A stretch of 64,000 nucleotides of DNA from Basidiobolus meristosporus CBS 931.73 (GCA_002104905.1 MCFE01000406.1:1-64000); one strand, 5' to 3'. Counted from the first letter of the stretch, positions 25,006 through 37,353 are shown. Translations and numbers: made by a program. The notes: generated by a model from the letters alone, not told the origin.

Positions 25006-25946
25006 TGTAGATTCTATATCTGCTGGCAGGAGAAAATGATAAAATTATAGCGGTTTTGACGTATTTATATCATGGTCAAACCAAGCAGCACACACTAGTA
25101 TTATTGGGAAATATTTGCATGTAGCGCGCAGTATATAAAAGGGAACAATGTAGTGTGTGCTTCTGCATAATGTTGGGTTATAATCAAACAGTTGAAAGTC
25201 AATGTAGTGCGGAATCACACTGAACATGTTTTAAGGGGGTGACGTTGCAGCTAATACTGTATTGCCTAAAGCTTGAAATCTTATGAATCTAGCTACCATA
25301 TGCCTTTATATGCCTATGTTATATACTGTTTAATTTTAGATTATCCGTTAGATATCTTTCATGTAAAGTCTTGATTGTTTACATACAAACAAGTACGATG
25401 ATTCTTTAAAGGAGATTACATTGCTGGATATTACCTAAAATTGGGAATGATCGTCTTGCAATTTGCACGTTGTACTTACACCTTCAGTTACCACCTTTGC
25501 AGGTCCGGCAGTTCTCGTCTTTCGGGTAGACAATCTCGCATTCTATTCGCATCTCTTGGCTACCTAAATCAATCAAGCTGTCAATCTTAAGTACGAGTAA
25601 ATTGATACACTGCAAGCCTGGTGACAGGAACTATTCTCTGGAACGCTATTCGTTAAAACCAGTTATTACCACACTGCATTCCAGTATCCGAGTGCTCTTC
25701 CGGCCAGCCTATACAATTGCCATAGTCTATCTAAACTGTACCAGCAATAGGCTCTATTTGCCCAGTGGAGTATGCATGGTAAAATGAAGCCAAACGAGAT
25801 TTTATAATACAGTTTCTTCGGGGTCGCTGGTGACTGTTCAGTATCATTTAATATATATATATATATATATACCGATTCTTGTAAATTTCATGGGTGGCAG
25901 CATATCTCTGTAATATATGCTTATATATTAAAAAGTATATAGAAAT
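25006..25946. other. Intergenic, 0.9 kb, with an (AT)n tract
   Basis: 5' side of the carrier gene and 3' side of the GNAT gene. A minus-strand stretch at 25487-25563 could read as a Cys-rich C-terminal exon but no partner exon is visible. Otherwise empty. Confidence 0.4.
25850..25871. repeat. (AT)n microsatellite
   Basis: About eleven uninterrupted AT dinucleotides just downstream of the GNAT gene. Confidence 0.9.
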
Positions 25947-26558
25947 TCACAGAACAAACATCGACCCGTCTTCCCAAAAGAAGCATACTTGGAGATAAAT
26001 ATCTGAAGCAAAGGGTTTTTTGACTCTACCCGCTTCAACACCAGTGAGTTTTTTGCCATAGAAATGCTGGGCTCTTAAATTTTGACTAATGGTCCACACA
26101 CAGAATTTCTTGGAATCCATCAGCTCAAACATCCTTTTGACTGCAGTGCACCAAAGACTTTGTGCCACTCCAGTGCCATGGTAATCTTTCGAGATATAGA
26201 AAACCTTCACTTCACCGGTGTTCTTTGGATCAACAGCAAAATCGGAGAAATTGGAGCGAACGGGACCAACATCGATCAGACCAACGACCCTGCCATGAGC
26301 AGTAGCAATCCAGGTGGTGTCTTGAGGATTCACCCCATTGAAGTGGCTTTCCAGTTGTTGGCATCGATTGTGGCACCACTCAACAGAATTCAAACTATCC
26401 AACAAGGCATCAGGGACAATCCCTTTGAAGGTATCTCTCCAGGCTTGCATATGCATCTCTACAATAGAACTTGCATCTTCTGGTAAAGCCTGTCGAATGG
26501 TAACCTCTGATGGTAGCGGACGGAGGGAGATAACAGGGTCTAAGGAAAGCACACTCAT
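25947..26558 (-). CDS. GNAT-family N-acetyltransferase
   Basis: Single exon, 203 residues from the ATG at 26558. An in-frame ATG further out at 26702 would add 48 residues of poor quality, and the AAAATG context at 26558 is better. The GNAT fold is visible from TIRQALPEDASSIVEMHMQAW (strand 1/helix 1) through TTWIATAHGRVVGLIDVG. The acetyl-CoA-binding motif A is FYISKDYHGTGVAQSL (Q/R-x-x-G-x-G/A variant HGTGVA), followed by WTISQNLRAQHFYGKKL, the usual motif B 'N..A..FY'. Acetylates an unknown amine, probably a small molecule. The 3' neighbour on the same strand is the carrier gene and the 5' neighbour the dioxygenase. Confidence 0.88.
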   Translation of the reverse strand: MSVLSLDPVISLRPLPSEVTIRQALPEDASSIVEMHMQAWRDTFKGIVPDALLDSLNSVEWCHNRCQQLESHFNGVNPQDTTWIATAHGRVVGLIDVGPVRSNFSDFAVDPKNTGEVKVFYISKDYHGTGVAQSLWCTAVKRMFELMDSKKFCVWTISQNLRAQHFYGKKLTGVEAGRVKKPFASDIYLQVCFFWEDGSMFVL

Positions 26559-26910
26559 TTTGATTAATACAGGTATCATGATCACAAACAGCTTATATAC
26601 TATCAAAATTCTCCCACCTTCTATGCATCCTTGTAATGAAAACTGCGGATGTTGTCGTGTGATCAAATTCGAGCGTCTTGTGGGATAGGCTGATATTGTC
26701 ACAACATCTATTACTCATAGTTAGTACACAAGACAGTGAAAAACGAATCAAGCAAAAAAGACATTCGAGGTTGCTCTTTCAAGTGGTCCCTTTAATAATA
26801 TTAATATAGGAATCAACAATATGCGGGAATCGTTAAATTCGCCATGTTCCACAATGATTAGAATTCGAAGTTGATAAATCCCATAGCCAAATGCCGGCTG
26901 AAGGGATTGC
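26559..26910. other. Short intergenic
   Basis: GNAT 5' region and dioxygenase 3' end; no feature seen. Confidence 0.5.
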
Positions 26911-28127
26911 TTAGTACAGTGGAGTGAAGGGTACACCGGATGGCTGTAGCCAATTATCATCAGCATACTTGGCTTTCATGTCGATTACATGGAATGTGTA
27001 GATGTATCTCGAGTTCGCTGATAAATTTGGAGTAGACTTATGAACTACAGATCCATGTAGGAGAACTAGTGAGCCTCGACCAACGCTTTCCGTAACGAAT
27101 TGATCATCTGGGAACTCCAATGATTGAACCTCTCCGATAAATTTGGTTCCACCATTTTCGGCATCGCGCACGAAGCGGCGGCGCAATGGTACGTCTGGAA
27201 AGGAAATCAGTCAGCATGGAAACTCGAATGTGCTAGAAAGACGCTTACTCTTATGAGACCCAGGAATAAATGAGAGGGTTCCATTACTGGGCGTACAATC
27301 CTCCAAGGCAAACCAAAAGCCTCTCGCGGTCGGTGGGTCAGTATAAAGGAACTCAGAGTCCTGATGTGAAGGGACTATTGCAAGAGATACCATTCAATAT
27401 CCAGCCGTGGAACCCAACTTCAAGTATATTCACCTTTCCCCCCAATATACGGTTGCTTCAGAATCACCATTGATTGCAATACCACGGGCTTTTCAAAGTT
27501 GAGAGCCCTGGCGATGGCCTGTACACGCTTGTCCAGAGTAAAATCTCGGAATACCTGATCGTGCATATGCAACCCTATATAGCTCGACAATTTAACGGAA
27601 TGGGAAATCCTTGATCATGCTTTCCTAGTTACCATGACCAATTTTGTTGACAGCCTTCGATTTATCTCTGTTCAAGGCCCCGTTTTCGTCAAACGCTGCT
27701 TCCTCAAAAAAGAATCGTATCTTATCCCCAGAGGTAAGGAAATAATCATCTCCAACATGTTTATTCGTCTGGAAGCGCTCGAAATTAGTACCCTATTGGC
27801 CTGCCCTCAGTAAAGACTTACCTCTCCAGTAGAGAACTGAGTCATTGGATGGCCTGCCAGGTCAAATTCATTTAACAACTTGTCAGAGCGCTCTTTCAGC
27901 TCTTGGGCTTTTTCAGCGGTGAAGAAATTCGGGATGACAAGACTAAACTCGGGTTAGAATAAACCTTCACCTATAAATGATTTATCACGTACTATCCATC
28001 TTCGTCAAACTGAGAAATAGGTTGAAGGACCAAGTCGTTAATGGTAACATCTTTAAAGTGTATAGTATAGCAACTTTACCTTGGCTTTTAATTCGGGGGT
28101 AAAGCTAAACTCGGCAGCAGCAGACAT
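26911..28127 (-). CDS. Phytanoyl-CoA dioxygenase family protein (PHYHD1-like)
   Basis: Seven exons (28127-28080, 28009-27993, 27942-27822, 27768-27633, 27574-27434, 27374-27249, 27194-26911) give 290 residues, close to animal PHYHD1. Fe(II)/2-oxoglutarate oxygenase marks: the metal ligands H158 and D160 in SHQD, distal H248 in VVHKS, and R259 in SRYIYTFH for 2-oxoglutarate. Other family blocks are [40 protein letters not shown] and FIPGSH. Exon 2 is only 17 nt. All six introns (50-70 bp) keep frame. The natural substrate of PHYHD1 proteins is not established. No peroxisomal PTS1 tail (ends FTPLY). Confidence 0.94.
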
Positions 28128-29421
28128 ACTAGATGTAATGGCAGAGGGGTAAGGTGAAGTGACTATGAACTGAATGATCCACTTTTGGAAAATCAAAAGT
28201 TGTGACTATTAACACAGTAAGCTTGCGTCAACGAAATATATTTATCGAGTACCCTAGGAGTGCGATAAATATTATGTTCTTCTGCCAAGATTTAAATACT
28301 TAAATAGCCGAATATGACTCGTGAGAATATAGCGATAGGAAATGTAATGTATGTGGGCTTGAAGCACCAAGGTGTGGGAATATCACTAAACTTAATTTTG
28401 TGGATCGTTACAAAATTGGTAACTTGGCATTGCAAAAGACGGGGTTTGGAAATTATACAAGCTTTTGTAACGCAATAGTATAAACTCTGAGCCATAAATT
28501 ACAGTGACCATATTACGATAGTGAGATACTTCATGTTTAGGTTAAACTTTGAATTGCAGTTATTTATCAAGGTTGTGGAAAAATTCCAGATTAATGGAAG
28601 TAATATAGAGCTACAGCCTCGAAAGCAGTATTCCTCTCTGAAAATCTTCTTCTCATCACCCTTTTAACAGGCCTCGAGTTTGAATTACAGGTATTTGTCA
28701 TTAATAGTAGTTGATGATCATGGCTGTATTTGTATATCTAATACTGTGCAAGTAACGACTCGTGGTGAATGAGGGTTACTCTCAGTGCTACTACTATGTG
28801 TAGGAAGGAGCATCTCTTGGCATTGGAAACTTCTACAATTCAAAACGCGAGGTAAATAAATGCCGATCTTAGCAAACATATTTACTATATACTAGTTGCA
28901 TATATACCCCTTTCCAATTGAGTTATTCGTCTCGCATTGTGACCGGTACTTGACTAAGCAGAGGCGAAGATCAGCTCGTTGTACAGATTAGGATATCAGT
29001 TGGCTTCTCGGTGAAAGACCTGAATGCTGTCAATTATCGAGACATAGGCAAGCTATAATGACTGAGCGTTAGAATTGGCATTCCATCAGCAGTTTCAATC
29101 TTCAGTAATCCAACAAAGACCGTTCTCGACGAACCGATATTGGAAACAAGACCGTTCTTTCCAAGCCTGGAATAATACAGATTGTCCGCTTAATAATAAT
29201 TGGTGGCGAGAACGGGGATATCGGCCCCGATTAGCCGAGCTTCGGCCGACATTTTAAAAGTGCGTGACATTTGCTTCTCATGGAAAATCAAAAAGCAGTT
29301 GAGTACTTGAGCCTATCAGGGCCGAATCCACCTTACTATACAAGGTTTGCTGTCATGAAAGTAGCTCCTTATGATCATGATGATGTAACAAAATAAAGTA
29401 AATAGTGGCTGATGATGAATG
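28128..29421. other. Intergenic, 1.3 kb
   Basis: 5' side of the dioxygenase gene. No supported exon, RNA or repeat. Confidence 0.45.
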
Positions 29422-29791
29422 TTAATCATCTTCGTTGCTCGTAGAGATGTTAGATGAGCTTTTCGTAAATTCAATCAGTCGCTCAAGGCGCGCTTTCGGA
29501 ATAATAATAAAGCAGGAATATGTCAACCAGGCAAGACAAAGTTGGTCCTAACAAGTATTGGTCACAAAGATTATCGCGATTTCTGGTAAGAATGACAGAT
29601 TTACCTAAACAAGAAAGATCTCTCAATGGCTTTCAGAACCTCACGAGTTGATGGGGGATTTCGTTGACGGATTCTACCGGCTCAAATGGAGTCTTGAAAT
29701 CGGGGTTGAAATCATAATTATGTGGTGCATCAATCTTGGGATTGCAATACATATGGGCAAGAGCCTCCTTGTAAAGTATTGTTTGGCTCAT
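29422..29791 (-). CDS. Possible two-exon small protein, unknown
   Basis: Candidate exons 29791-29645 (MSQTILYKEALAHMYCNPKI...) and 29547-29422 (DQLCLAWLTYSCFIII ... PKARLERLIEFTKSS), joined in phase 0 over a 97-bp GTGAGG...GTTAG intron, would give 90 residues. A central hydrophobic segment and an acidic tail are visible. I do not recognise a family. Other frames in the same interval also read open for 20-30 codons, so the splice model is uncertain and the whole could be chance. Confidence 0.25.
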
Positions 29792-30175
29792 ATTGCAATC
29801 ATCCTATTGGAATATATCGACCCACCCAAAAGTAAGCTGGGGTGAATTATATCGATTCTAAAATAACGTATCTGATTAGCACACAACTGATCGTGATTAC
29901 TCATGATGGAAGTATTTCGGCAACTCTGAAATATATGCGGCCTCTCAATAAATATAAATCATCCGATTTTCCGCTGCAGCGGTTCCTATTCTTGCCATTT
30001 CAACTGATTCATTGTTGAAAAACTTATCACAATCTTATTCAGTTTCTAGTTACCTGTAACCAACATTGTTGTGTCTCTTCTGTTATTTGGGTTTGTATCT
30101 TAGCATTTTGTAACTTGCCCAATAGAGCCCACCAACAATACTTGTGAACATATTTGGGTTGCATTTCTTATCCTT
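29792..30175. other. Promoter region of the Zn2Cys6 regulator
   Basis: AT-rich; ends in a T-rich leader before the ATG at 30176. No defined site seen. Confidence 0.4.
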
Positions 30176-32513
30176 ATGCTATTATCATCACCAGAGGCCA
30201 GCTTCTCCAGTGATCACAACACATATAAGAAATCTCGAACTAGTCGTGCTTGCGATATATGTAGAAGAAAGAAGGTCAAATGTGATGGGTTAAAACCTTC
30301 TTGTTCTAACTGCAGCACCCTTGGTTCTAAGTGCACTTACCTTGATAAGCCCAAGAAACGTGGCCCACAAACCTCTCAACCAAAAGCTCTCGAGGCACGC
30401 TTGAAGCATCTAGAGAAGTTGCTCACCTCACTTGTTGATCAGGGTGGTTCACTATCAAGTCAAGTCACTAATGAGTTGCGTTCCATCAACTCTTCACAGA
30501 CGGAGGAGCCAGAGGTATGGTAGTAGGTGTCGATTCCAGGTATTCACTGCACTAATCATCTTTTAGAATTCAAGCGAAGAGGAAGAGTCAAACCCCGAAG
30601 AAGAGGATCGTCCAACTCATTCAGATAAAATCTTACCTCACGATATCTCCTATCGATATGCCGGAAGTAGCTCTGGAATGTACTTGCTTAATGGGGAAGG
30701 AACAAACCATTCTGTTCATGATATTACGAAATTCCTCCCTGAAGTTTATGACGATCTTCCCAATTTGCCCGAAACTTTCCCCCCACCTGATTTAAGCGAG
30801 AAGTTACTGAACAATTATTTCCGACGGGCTCATCCGTACCTTCCAGTATTTCACATAGACGGATTCATGAAGAAATACAGGGAAGGAACTGTTCCTCCTA
30901 TTCTTCTTAACGCAGTGTATGCCCTGGCTTGTCTTCACTCGGGAGATTATAATCTGTTCCCAAGCATCGAAGCTTGTAACAAGTACGCCCGAATGTTCTT
31001 CCGTCGTGCCAAATCATATCTTGATTCGGAATACCATTCATCCTCTATTCCTGTGATTCAGACCTTGTTCTTGATGACATTCAGCCCAGTATCGGGGTGG
31101 CTTTTTCTAGGAATGGCCATTCGAATGGCCCAAGACTTAGGCTTGCATAGAAACATTGAGTCTCAAAACATGAGTTTAACCGAAAAAGAGGATCGCAAGT
31201 TACTGTGGTGGTGCTGTGTCACTATGGACCGCTTTTACAGCTCGGTACTTGGAAAGCCCATGTCCGTCACTAATTCCGATTTTGATACTAAACTCCCAAT
31301 GGAGATTGCAAGCCCAAATTGTGAATATTCCTTGCCCAGCCCAGCGGTGTCACTAAGATACTTCACTCATCTTATTCGCTTGACGAGTGTTATCAATCGA
31401 ATTATGAGAGAGGTTTACGGAGTTGAATCTACCGCATCCAACCAATGTGGAAAAATTCTATGGACTTTGAATCAGGAGCTGAGAGATTGGGAGCAATCGC
31501 TACCTGCTGAGTTCAAATACGACTTCTCGAAACCAATAGCGAACAACGTACATACTGTGCTACTTACGTTCTTTTGTCAGTATGGCTATATTCTATTGAA
31601 CCGCCCCTTCATTATGAAGGCCGGAAAGCACAAGAAATCGACAGCACCAGATCCGGCACTCCAAATCTGCTCGAGAGCGGCTAGTATTATGACCTTTATT
31701 TTCTTCCATACGCCGAATGGCTATAAGTTGCATGGTGTCATATTCAAAGTATCTTTCACGTTTGCGGCTTCTATGATTCATCTGATTAGTACGCTTTCGG
31801 AGAACGAGGAGATAGCGCGAACAGGAAAGGTTAATCTGTCGTTTAACCTGCGCCTTCTTCAAGAATACAAAGAAGTCTCAGCAGGGTTCGACCGCTGCTT
31901 CAAATTTATGAGCGAGATCGTTGAGAATCGTAATTTCCAAAAGGTCGATGAACTTCCTGCTGAGCCAATATTGCCACCCCCTGTCATCTTCTCACCCGAT
32001 CTTACACACAAAACCCCGAAACGAAGCGATTCTGCTGCGATTTTAATTATTCCGGAAAAACAATTGGATTCACCAGTGCTCAAGACCTCAACTGCCCCCT
32101 CACCAGCAAACTCAATGGCGAACTCGAAGCCACGCAATGCGTCCCCGCTGGAGCACAACATGAACTCGCTCACGCCAATGAACGTGAACCTAGATCAAAT
32201 CAATATAACTGACCCGATCTTCCAATACAACTCTTCACAAGCAGGCCAAGTGGCTGGCAATCTGTTTACGCCAGAGTCTTATCAGAGTTCACTGAGTTAT
32301 ATGAATCCGCAAGGAGAGATGCGCTCCATGGCAAACAACACTGTAGCAATAGGCCCCAATACTATCTCGGAGGCATACATACAGCAAGATTTTACGCCTG
32401 TAACTTTCATTGGAAACCCCCAGTTCTATAGCAATCACCAGATGGACATTAACATGCAGGAGTGGAACAACTATATTGATCAGTTTTCCAACTTTACGCC
32501 CCCTTCTATGTAA
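30176..32513 (+). CDS. Zn2Cys6 fungal transcription factor
   Basis: Two exons (30176-30514, 30567-32513) with a 52-bp intron give 761 residues. The N-terminal binuclear zinc cluster has all six cysteines (C26, C29, C36, C43, C46, C53 in CDICRRKKVKC ... CSNCSTLGSKC), a linker with KKRGP, and a short heptad region (LEARLKHLEKLL) for dimerisation. The middle holds the fungal-specific regulatory domain (YLPVFHIDGFM; GWLFLGMAIRMAQDLGLHRN; DRKLLWWCCVTMDRFYSSVLGKPM). The tail is Ser/Asn/Pro/Gln-rich and probably disordered, typical of an activation region. Acts in the nucleus on CGG-type sites. It faces the MFS gene at 33.1-34.6 kb tail to tail; whether it regulates that carrier is not shown. Confidence 0.95.
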
Positions 32514-33107
32514 TTTTTACCCAATTCAATTCAATGGCTCATCGAGTATTTGTATTAAAATTTTGTGTATCTCTTTAATTGGTAGTCTAATAGTTGCATT
32601 CTCCTACGTTCACAGTATTCATCCAATATACTACGTGTATTTGCTTCTCTGGGCGGAGACCCATTTTTGCCTCATGATCGACGCTGAGCATCATCCAACC
32701 GGAGCACATGCTCATGTCTTCAAATTTAGGTAAAAAGGGACATGATGTGCATCCAAAAAGCCATCGGATCATCCAAATCTGAGACAATGGTATGTATATA
32801 GTAACAATGTCTTGGTCTTGGAGATACATATTAGACAGCCCTTGGAGAACCAACTGATCGGTCATCTCCCAACATGCAATATTGGTAGTGGCTGCAGGCA
32901 TCATTGGGTGGACCTGAACCAAGCACAGGCGACCCTACAGATATGCCTTCGAGATTAATAAATGCATGCATATATCCAGATGAAGTAAGCATTTCAGACA
33001 TGGTGTAGTGTAGAATATCGTTTATCAGAGTATGGGATACAATCTTTTCAAGCATTACACAAAAATGAACAGAAAATAAAGAAAAGGCGAGGATTAACAA
33101 AAATTTG
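32514..33107. other. Intergenic, convergent 3' regions
   Basis: 3' ends of the Zn2Cys6 regulator (plus) and the carrier gene (minus). Overlapping short frames on both strands are not convincing. Confidence 0.5.
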
Positions 33108-34574
33108 CTACAGTGTGTAGCTAAAGTCAGGATGCCTGTCGCCACATAGTTCTATTCCTCCATGTCTTGCAACCTCCTTTTCCTTCTGCTCCTCAGTCAA
33201 GTTGGCGCGACGTCTATTCTCTCTCGTGAAGATGACCCTCAAGAGAATTACGAGTACGGTTTGGATTCCCACGCATGAGACTGCAATTATATTCCCTCCC
33301 AGATACTTGGGTGGGTCATAGTAGATCTGCCCACCAATTGCACCACCAATCGTTCCAACGGAGACAATTGCTGCAGATGCTACAGCCCGGCGAGTTAATC
33401 CCCCAAAATTGTTGTTGAACCATGCTATCTTCACTGAGACGTTCGCATACACACCAGCAGTGATCAGGATAGCGCCAAAATAATGGACGCCAACGAGTTC
33501 ATCGTTGACAAGTATAAGTAGTAAGAACCCGCAAATAGTCACCAGATTAACAAACACCATATGCAGACTGCGCTCAACAAAGTGATCGGAGCTGATGCAG
33601 AGGAAGATTGTTGCAAAAAATGCAACTGCGTAGGGAGGGACGGTCATTAACTGGGATTTCACCGTAGACCAGTGGCCAAGGCCATTGACTATAGAAGGCA
33701 AAAATAACGTGACGCCTTGGAGTGCAATGGTTCCGGTTATATATATGACCATATAGGCATATGTTTTCCAGTCTTTGAATACAGACCCAACTTGTGCCCA
33801 AGACCATGAGTGGTCATTCGCCGCACCAGCGTCGGTGGCTAATCTATTGATTTCGTAGGCGCGTTCGTTTTTGTTGAGAAATTTCGCGGTTTCCGGTGAA
33901 TCTGGAAGGAAGAACCAGCACAAGATCGCCAGCACCACGGTTGGCAACCCTTCGATCAGGAATATATATTGCCATTCCGCCAGGGAACCCTTTATCTGGC
34001 TAATGCCGTAGGCTATAAGACCACCAAAGGCACCAGCCAGTGATGAAAAAGACCAGAAGAACCCAAGTCTGACTGCTTGCTCCTTTCGCGGGTACCATAG
34101 AGACATGTAGTAGATCACACCAGGGAATAGGCCCGCTTCGAATGCACCCAAGAGAAATCTACAAATCGCCAATCCAGCAAAACTTTGGATGCCGACCATT
34201 GAGACGGCAACCACTCCCCAACAGAACATCAGGATTGCAATCCATTTTGAGGCCCGCCATCTCCTTAATACGATATTGGAAGGTAGCTCAAAGATTACAT
34301 ATCCAAAGAAGAAAATAGATAGGGCCCACTGATACTCCAGGTGTGACATGTTGAGGTCTGTCTCCAGCCCACCAAGCTTCGCGTTGCCAATGTTGGATCT
34401 ATCGAGGTATGAGAGGAGATAGATGATACATAGTAATGGTAGTAGAGTGAGGTCGAGCTTGCGCATTAGTTTCTTATGTACAACCGCGTTCTCTTGATGT
34501 TCCGGGTTGGCCTTCTCAACATCAACATCATAAATGGGCTTTTCAAGGCTATGCGAAGTAGCAGTACTACTCAT
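33108..34574 (-). CDS. MFS transporter, anion:cation symporter family (second copy)
   Basis: Intronless, 488 residues. Same family as the carrier at 23.5-25.0 kb: KLDLTLLPLLCIIYLLSYLDRSNIGNAKL, AGLFPGVIYYMSLWYPRKEQ, WQYIFLIEGLPTV, FLPDSPETAKFL, and the second half VPPYAVAFFATIFLCISSDH, IAWFNNNFGGLTRRAVASA. Twelve membrane helices expected, with cytosolic ends (MSSTATSHSLEKP; charged C-terminus). Related fungal proteins move nicotinate, biotin, pantothenate, allantoate or tartrate with protons. The lack of introns contrasts with its three-exon paralogue, so the two are not a recent tandem duplication. Confidence 0.95.
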   Translation of the reverse strand: MSSTATSHSLEKPIYDVDVEKANPEHQENAVVHKKLMRKLDLTLLPLLCIIYLLSYLDRSNIGNAKLGGLETDLNMSHLEYQWALSIFFFGYVIFELPSNIVLRRWRASKWIAILMFCWGVVAVSMVGIQSFAGLAICRFLLGAFEAGLFPGVIYYMSLWYPRKEQAVRLGFFWSFSSLAGAFGGLIAYGISQIKGSLAEWQYIFLIEGLPTVVLAILCWFFLPDSPETAKFLNKNERAYEINRLATDAGAANDHSWSWAQVGSVFKDWKTYAYMVIYITGTIALQGVTLFLPSIVNGLGHWSTVKSQLMTVPPYAVAFFATIFLCISSDHFVERSLHMVFVNLVTICGFLLLILVNDELVGVHYFGAILITAGVYANVSVKIAWFNNNFGGLTRRAVASAAIVSVGTIGGAIGGQIYYDPPKYLGGNIIAVSCVGIQTVLVILLRVIFTRENRRRANLTEEQKEKEVARHGGIELCGDRHPDFSYTL

Positions 34575-36059
34575 TTTCTAAGGGAAGATGAAAATATGAT
34601 GAATAATGTGAAAGACTTGGGGCCTGGTGCTTTTATGTAGCCGGAACGGTGAAAGGCTGGCTTCGTTACTGTCAAGATCTCCGTATCTTGAACCAATCCG
34701 GGAGAAGACAGTTACAAACCATGGGAAAATCAGCTAGATGTCGATTCTATAGAAACTATACATTAATGCAGGAGCGCTCTATGATGCCTAGCGATTTGGA
34801 TGCATGAATCTTTCTAAGACTTTTGGACGATTATGGCGAAGGCAATCAGCACAACCAAGCCATGAAATTACTATGACTTGAGGTCAAAGTCGATTTGTCG
34901 AATCTGAGACATGTCTACAGGAAAAACTTTCAACCATTATATTGTAGTCAACGGATAGGCGTAGCAAATATCATGAGCTAATCTGCCAACACAATTGCTT
35001 TCTATACATATCCAGTCGGCACTAGTGGGCTCACATGATGTTACTTACTGTATTCATACCTCTGTTACTGGGTGTTGGGTACTCACGTCGTACTCGATGA
35101 TTGCTGGGATAGTGGCGGACGCAATACACATGACAAAAGTACTATAACGATGACTCTCCAAAATCCATCGTTTTGGGTGAAAAGGCTGACAATATCCCAA
35201 ACAAAGATATTAGGGAAGGGGAAAGTCGGACAGTGACCAATGGTAGCTCTATGCTCTCCCGACATCTTGCTTGAATGCATGGATTTCGGTAGGCTATAGC
35301 CTGCGATTTGTTGTAACTATTATAGTTCTAGTGCTTGAGCAATCAGTAACCAGGGCATTGTCTTTGCCAAGCAGCCGGTTTCAAAGAAATCTTTTTCGCA
35401 TCAATATCTCCAAACTGGGAAAAGTATGAATCCCGTTAGCAGCCAACCCCTTGCCTGTTGACTGAGGAGCTTGGCCGATGAGCTGGATGGCGAAATATCA
35501 TTGAAAATCCGAACAAACAGCGACGTAGTGAATTCGGTTGAATATTTTCCCTCAAATCCAGCCCACCGTTTCCATACTATTGGCCTTATATAGCAACGTA
35601 GCTATTTTTGCCACACTACATGACCTCAAATATGAAACAAACGTTGGGATTTAATACTTGAATTCACTGAAACCACCACTGATTAACCTGAGATGTTCCC
35701 CATATGTAATCCTATCAGGAATAGAGTTGCCCCCCCCCACTGCGATCAGAAAAGAAAATTAACGATTCAATAGTGGTTAGTGGGTTCCCCACAAGGTCTT
35801 ACCTATATATGCACATATATGCTAGAAAGGTGGGCCTGATTAAATTATGCATGACTTTTAAAGGTCATCAATAATAGCGCTGCTTGATGTCCTAAGCCAT
35901 TGGGACTCTGATGGGGATTTTTACGAAGAAATTTACTGATCTGTTAGGATTGGTAAATCCATTGTTCAATTACATCCACTGAGGTGTAAATGAGCACTGG
36001 TTGGCAAATCTGCCTTTTTACTCTGAGTGTCCGTAATTACCGGCAACATCACTAGCTTG
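34575..36059. other. Intergenic, 1.5 kb
   Basis: Divergent 5' regions of the carrier and ALKBH1 genes. A C homopolymer (35730-35738) is present; no other feature seen. Confidence 0.45.
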
Positions 36060-37353
36060 ATGAGTGATACGACTAAAGCTCCGAAATTCAAGTCTAGAAG
36101 ACAAGAGAAATTGGCTTTAAAGAATGCACAGAGCAACAAATCCTATGTTAACCAGACAGCTTTTAGAGCTATCGAACGAAAATATCGCACACGTTTACCG
36201 CCACCAGATTTCAGTGATGTCCTTGACTTCGCAAATCTTGAGAACAACACTCCAGAGAATTTAGATAAAATCGTGAGACTTGAACTCAAGCATAGCCTTG
36301 CACAACTATCACCCCTATTTGGGACAAACGAGCATAATCAGGGCAGACTTTGCTACACCTTAAAGGACCATCCTGGTAATCTCCCCCGTGGTTTTACTTG
36401 TACGGTCTATTCGGGCATTCTAACCTTTCCTTTCTCCCTCAGGACTTGTCGTCATACCTCGAGCTTTTGCACCAGACGCCCAAAGAAATGTTATTAAAAG
36501 CTGCCTTCGGGAGCATGCAAAGCATCCAAATTTATCCAACTTGGACGCACACTATGATGTCCCGGACGCTGGAATTTGGAGTTTATATCAGAAGTCAGTC
36601 AAGGGCGAGATTACTCCTCAGGATGCCATATATTATGTTCCTCTAAAAGAAAAATCGGACGACGAGGATGAAGTAGGAGCGTATGGTGATGCACCAAAGG
36701 ATAGTAACCTTGCTGTCCTTCCGCCTTTTCAACTAGTTCGTCGACTCCGATGGATTACTTGTGGGTACCAATACAATTGGTTGGACAAAACCTATGCCCT
36801 TGAAAAACGATACCCATTTCCGGAGGATATAGGTGAAATTGCTACAGCAGTAACGAAAGCAATTGAAGGGGTTGGTTATACCGGAATAGACGGCCAGGGA
36901 TACATAAATCAATACGAGGGAGACAAATTTTCTCCAGAGGCCGGAGTCATAAACTATTACCAACTGAAAGATAGTTTAATGGCACACGTTGACAAAAGCG
37001 AAATTAATATGGATGCGCCTTTGATTTCATTCAGGTATGGCTCAGCCTATGTTTTCTTGACTCGCGAATGTATGCTTAATTGTGTTTTACTTGGATCCAG
37101 TCTCGGGCATTCATGCATTTATCTTTTAGGAGGCGCGACGCGTGATATCACCCCGGCTGCCATCTACCTACGTAGTGGGGATGTATTAGCTATGTGCGGC
37201 CCTTGTAGAGGCGCATTTCATGGAGTTCCACGAATCCTGGAAAACACTTTACCAGATTACTTGAAGGTACATCCTGACGACCCTGATTGGGATATCTATG
37301 CAAGCTTCATGGATGAGGCAAGGATTAATGTGAACGTTAGACAAGTTTTCTGA
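36060..37353 (+). CDS. AlkB-family dioxygenase, ALKBH1-like
   Basis: Three exons (36060-36375, 36443-37034, 37101-37353) give 386 residues. The start is the ATG at 36060 (MSDTTKAPKFKSRRQEK); the frame is open further upstream but only to a GTG. Fe(II)/2-oxoglutarate residues: H287 and D289 in MAHVDKSE, H343 in FHGVPRI and R383 in NVNVRQVF. Intron 2 (66 bp) has no in-frame stop, so an unspliced reading would insert 22 residues. Removing it restores the family motif ISFSLGHSCIYLLGG. Other marks: DHPGLVVIPRAF, HPNLSNLDAHYDVPD, GVINYYQLKDSL. ALKBH1 proteins demethylate or oxidise nucleic-acid methyl marks (for example tRNA m1A and m5C) in nucleus or mitochondria; the fungal substrate is unknown. 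Confidence 0.95.

Noticed and set aside
25487-25563. Cys-rich ending on the minus strand (KDENCRTCKGGN) preceded by TTTAG
   Set aside because: No convincing upstream exon in frame could be found.
36027-36059. Longer N-terminus for the ALKBH1 gene
   Set aside because: The upstream extension begins at GTG, not ATG; fungal nuclear genes start at ATG, so 36060 is used.
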